A stretch of 7,948 nt of DNA, taken from positions 1-7,948 of the forward strand of contig JASJHI010000458.1 of the NCBI GenBank assembly GCA_033791105.1. The letters are read 5' to 3'. The translations under genes were made by a program, and so were the position numbers. Below are positions 5,815 through 7,948 of the stretch, piece by piece. Origin of the DNA: JASJHI01 sp033791105. Lineage in GTDB: Bacteria; Actinomycetota; Acidimicrobiia; Acidimicrobiales; Ilumatobacteraceae. The first letter of the stretch is position 1. Each line of letters opens with the position of its first letter. The notes below the pieces were generated by a model. The model saw nothing but the letters and a program-made list of their open reading frames with translations, was not told the DNA's origin and made no database searches.

Positions 5815-6453
5815 ATGACGGCGATCGACCCGATCTTGATGCCTGACGCGCGCGCCAACTGGTCCGACGCCGAGGTCGCCGTGCTCGAAGCCGTCAAGAC
5901 CTGCTGCGAGCGGTGGGGAGTCGAGAAGGTCACCGTCGACGACATCGCCCGGCAGGCCGGGGTCTCCCGGGCCACGCTCTACCGCCTGTTCCCCGGCGGC
6001 AAGGAGGTCGTGTTCGACGCGCACCGCGTCTACGAACTCGACCAGTTCTTCGATGTGCTGTTGGCCCACGTCGACGGCGCCGACACCCTCGAGGAACTCC
6101 TCGTGCGCGCCGTCACCGGCTCGATTCGCGAGCTGCGCGCGGATGAGCACATCGCGATCATGCTCGCCTCCGAGCCGGGTGCCGTCGTCAGCGATCTCAC
6201 CGTCGACGGGCTACCGCGGATCATTCGCGTGGCCTCCGCCTACCTCGTCCCGCTGCTCGATCCGTTCATGCCGCGCGACCAGAGCCGAGCCCTCGTCGAT
6301 CTACTCGTGCGCCTTGTCGTGTCGTATTTCCTGGCCCCTTCCGACCTCGTCGACCTCACCGACCGCGACGAGACCCGCGCGTTCCTCGCCCCCTTCATCC
6401 CGACGCCCGACCCGCAACCGACCGATTTCGATCCCCATCTGATCCAGACCTGA
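5815..6453 (+). CDS. TetR/AcrR family transcriptional regulator
   Basis: The 212-residue protein has a TetR N-terminal DNA-binding domain at about residues 18-67, with the helix-turn-helix VTVDDIARQAGVSRATLYRL at 39-58, followed by FPGGKEVVFDAH. The remaining helices (about 70-190) form the variable ligand-binding and dimer part, and the Pro-rich tail is probably disordered. Such proteins are usually homodimeric repressors released from DNA by a small ligand. The ATG at 5815 follows a TTGACA/TAGTGT promoter with an inverted repeat across it, so it probably represses itself and the diiron gene that starts 15 nt after its stop. The ligand is probably the substrate, or a relative of it, of the diiron protein; that is inference. 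Family assignment is certain, the regulon is not. Confidence 0.92.
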   Translation: MTAIDPILMPDARANWSDAEVAVLEAVKTCCERWGVEKVTVDDIARQAGVSRATLYRLFPGGKEVVFDAHRVYELDQFFDVLLAHVDGADTLEELLVRAVTGSIRELRADEHIAIMLASEPGAVVSDLTVDGLPRIIRVASAYLVPLLDPFMPRDQSRALVDLLVRLVVSYFLAPSDLVDLTDRDETRAFLAPFIPTPDPQPTDFDPHLIQT

Positions 6454-6457
6454 GCAC

Positions 6458-6462
6458 AGGAG
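6458..6462 (+). promoter_or_regulatory. Ribosome binding site of the diiron gene
   Basis: AGGAG lies 6 nt (a run of C) before the ATG at 6469, inside the 15-nt gap after tetR. It indicates strong, separate initiation on the second gene of the operon. Confidence 0.75.
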
Positions 6463-6468
6463 CCCCCC

Positions 6469-7620
6469 ATGACGACCACCGAAGAGCCCACCACACACGG
6501 CGACAACGAGACGATCATCGATCGTGCCGAGCTCAACGATCTCGAGGCCATCCTGGCGGTCTCCAACACCGACGTCGACGAGGTCGAACACGTCGTCAAG
6601 GACAACGCCGACGCGATCTTCACGTGGGACTACAGCCTCGCCCGCCCCGCGCTGCGCAAGCTGTACGAGAAGGCCAAGGTCGGCCAGTGGAACGCCACCA
6701 CCGATCTCGACTGGACGACCGAGGTCGACCTCGAGAAGGTCGTCAACGCCGATCAGGTCGCGATGTCGGCCGGCCTCGAACCCGACCTGTACGCGGACAC
6801 GGTCGTCGGCCACTGGGGCGACAAGGAGTGGCTCGACTACGGCATCCAGAATCGCAAGTGGACGCTGTCACAGTTCCTCCACGGGGAGCAGGGGGCACTG
6901 CTCTGCACAGCGAAGATCACCGAGACCGTGCCCTGGTACGACGCGAAGCTCTACGCATCGACGCAGGTGGTCGACGAAGCCCGTCATGTCGAGGTCTTCG
7001 CCCGTTACCTCGACGAGAAGCTCGACGGCGGCTACCAGGTCAACGCACATCTGCGGATGCTGCTCGACGACATCATCAGTGACTCTCGCTGGGACATGAC
7101 GTACCTCGGGATGCAGGTGATGGTCGAGGGCCTCGCGCTCGCCGCGTTCGGATTCATGCACCAGATGACCGAGGAACCGTTGCTCAAGAAACTGCTGCGC
7201 TACGTCATGAGCGACGAGGCGCGCCATGTCGCCTTCGGTGTGCTGTCGCTCAAGGAGGTCTACGCGGAGATGACCGACGCCGAGCTGAAGGATCGTCAAG
7301 AATTCGCCTACGAAGCCGCCGTGCGGATGCGCGACCGGTTCCTCGCCCAGGAGGTATGGGAGCAGATGGGCGTCGCGCCCAAGGACGTGTTGCCCGTCGT
7401 GCTCCGCGACCCCACCCGCGACATGTTCCAGCAGATGCTGTTCTCCAAGATCGTCCCCAACTGCAAGAAGCTCGGCCTGCTCGACCGCAACGACTCGTGG
7501 CTGCGCCGCCGCTTCGAGGAGATGGCCGTCATCCAGTTCGAGGACTGGGAGGACACCGGCGAGGAGTACATCAAGTTCGAGCTCGGGGCCGACACGCCCT
7601 CACCCCTCTCCGCAGGCTGA
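6469..7620 (+). CDS. Ferritin-like (R2-type) diiron protein, putative oxygenase
   Basis: The 383-residue protein is mostly helical and has a full carboxylate-bridged diiron ligand set: Glu140 (HGEQG), Glu170 with His173 (DEARH), Glu220 (MVEGLAL) and Glu250 with His253 (a second DEARH). Spacings of 30, 50 and 30 residues between the Glu ligands fit the four-helix bundle of ribonucleotide reductase R2 and related oxygenases. A conserved-looking WNATTDLDW (74-82) precedes the bundle. It is too divergent to be NrdB/NrdF: no NrdA/NrdE gene is nearby and the C-terminal tail (SPLSAG) is not of R2 type. It belongs to an uncharacterised ferritin-like family; hydroxylation, desaturation or N-oxidation of a small molecule are all possible. 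Codons are strongly biased to G/C-ending ones (Lys nearly always AAG), and the ribosome site is strong, which suggests high expression when derepressed. It is in an operon with tetR. Confidence 0.88.
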   Translation: MTTTEEPTTHGDNETIIDRAELNDLEAILAVSNTDVDEVEHVVKDNADAIFTWDYSLARPALRKLYEKAKVGQWNATTDLDWTTEVDLEKVVNADQVAMSAGLEPDLYADTVVGHWGDKEWLDYGIQNRKWTLSQFLHGEQGALLCTAKITETVPWYDAKLYASTQVVDEARHVEVFARYLDEKLDGGYQVNAHLRMLLDDIISDSRWDMTYLGMQVMVEGLALAAFGFMHQMTEEPLLKKLLRYVMSDEARHVAFGVLSLKEVYAEMTDAELKDRQEFAYEAAVRMRDRFLAQEVWEQMGVAPKDVLPVVLRDPTRDMFQQMLFSKIVPNCKKLGLLDRNDSWLRRRFEEMAVIQFEDWEDTGEEYIKFELGADTPSPLSAG

Positions 7621-7640
7621 TCGTCGGGAGACCGGCCGGG

Positions 7641-7646
7641 TACGGT
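7641..7646 (+). promoter_or_regulatory. Possible -10 box of the methyltransferase gene (leaderless)
   Basis: TACGGT fits TAnnnT and ends exactly 7 nt before the GTG at 7654. The palindrome CCGGCCGG (7632-7639) lies just upstream. No Shine-Dalgarno site precedes the GTG. The 33-nt gap after the diiron gene thus seems to hold a separate promoter. Confidence 0.45.
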
Positions 7647-7653
7647 CGGCGCG

Positions 7654-7948
7654 GTGAGCTCCACTGCCGACTGGGATCCTGATCAATACGCTCGTTTCGC
7701 CGCGCAGCGCGCCGAGCCGTTCTGGGACCTCGTCGATCTCGTCGAGACCGAACCGGTACTCGAACGGGTTGCTGACCTCGGATGTGGTGGCGGGTCGCTC
7801 ACGGTCGCATTCGCCGAAGACAGTGGTGCGCGCGACGTGATCGGTCTCGATTCGTCTCCGGCGATGCTGGCCGATGCTGCCGCGATGACCACCGGTTCGG
7901 TCCGATTCGAGGCGGGTGACATCGCCGAATCGTGTGCTCCGGGGTCGT
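7654..7948 (+). CDS. tam: Trans-aconitate 2-methyltransferase-like protein (5' part only)
   Basis: A GTG at 7654 opens a frame that stays open to the window edge (98 residues visible, 3' end missing). The N-terminus, WDPDQYARFAAQRAEPFWDL (7-26), matches the Tam family opening (WxPxxYxxFxxxRxxPxxDL). It is followed by the SAM-binding motif I, VADLGCGGGSLT (39-50), the acidic loop IGLDSSPAML (63-72), where Asp66 should contact the SAM ribose, and RFEAGDI (84-90). Tam methylates trans-aconitate, a by-product that inhibits aconitase, in the cytoplasm. The full length should be about 250 residues, so some 150 are outside the window. It follows the diiron gene by 33 nt but appears to have its own promoter. 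Methyltransferase is near certain; the exact Tam substrate is inferred from family resemblance. Confidence 0.82.
   Translation, partial: MSSTADWDPDQYARFAAQRAEPFWDLVDLVETEPVLERVADLGCGGGSLTVAFAEDSGARDVIGLDSSPAMLADAAAMTTGSVRFEAGDIAESCAPGS

Noticed and set aside
6301..6813. Minus-strand frame of 170 codons opposite the tetR/diiron junction
   Set aside because: It is a Gly/Val/Asp-rich antisense shadow that spans the junction of two well-supported genes.
7630..7647. GACCG / CGGTC inverted repeat after the diiron gene as a terminator
   Set aside because: The stem is only 5 bp with an 8-nt loop and no T-run, and it overlaps the proposed -10 box of the next gene, so termination cannot be supported.
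1..7948. tRNA, rRNA, CRISPR arrays, insertion sequences or att sites
   Set aside because: I saw no cloverleaf-like segments, regularly spaced repeats, transposase-like proteins or terminal inverted repeats; the window is almost fully occupied by ordinary chromosomal genes.

Overview
The window is high-GC DNA with strong G/C preference at third codon positions. It carries lipoproteins with acidic Ser/Asp/Ala/Pro linkers and several genes that appear to be read from leaderless transcripts (a TAnnnT box about 7 nt before GTG or ATG). Together these suggest an actinobacterium, and the lipoprotein style and gene mix fit the Acidimicrobiia (Ilumatobacter-like) best. That placement is inference; no rRNA or other marker gene is present.

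Layout, left to right. (1) A complete plus-strand gene for a DUF1996 lipoprotein (36-950). (2) A convergent minus-strand operon for a polar amino acid ABC transporter: binding lipoprotein (3494-2577), then permease (2575-1739, TTG start 1 nt after the previous stop), then ATPase (1742-969, ATGA overlap with the permease). (3) Divergent from it, a plus-strand flavoprotein of the acyl-CoA dehydrogenase / class D flavin monooxygenase superfamily (3602-4885). (4) Overlapping its 3' end by 55 bp on the minus strand, a divergent homologue of leucyl/phenylalanyl-tRNA-protein transferase (Aat) that lacks key active-site residues (5631-4831). (5) Divergent from that, a TetR regulator (5815-6453) and a ferritin-like diiron protein (6469-7620) in a two-gene operon, with a consensus-like promoter and an inverted-repeat operator at the regulator's start. 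(6) The 5' part of a trans-aconitate methyltransferase-like gene (7654 to the window end), cut by the window edge.

How the genes may work together. The ABC operon is a self-contained importer with one permease type. The TetR-diiron pair looks like an autoregulated oxidative function; its substrate cannot be read from the sequence. The Aat-like gene shares a 183-nt divergent control region with that pair and could be co-controlled. No mobile element, CRISPR array, tRNA or rRNA was seen, and no gene-free stretch exceeds 183 nt. The most unusual items are the Aat-like protein with replaced catalytic residues, the three-half-site operator over a leaderless promoter, and the uncharacterised diiron protein with a complete R2-type ligand set.
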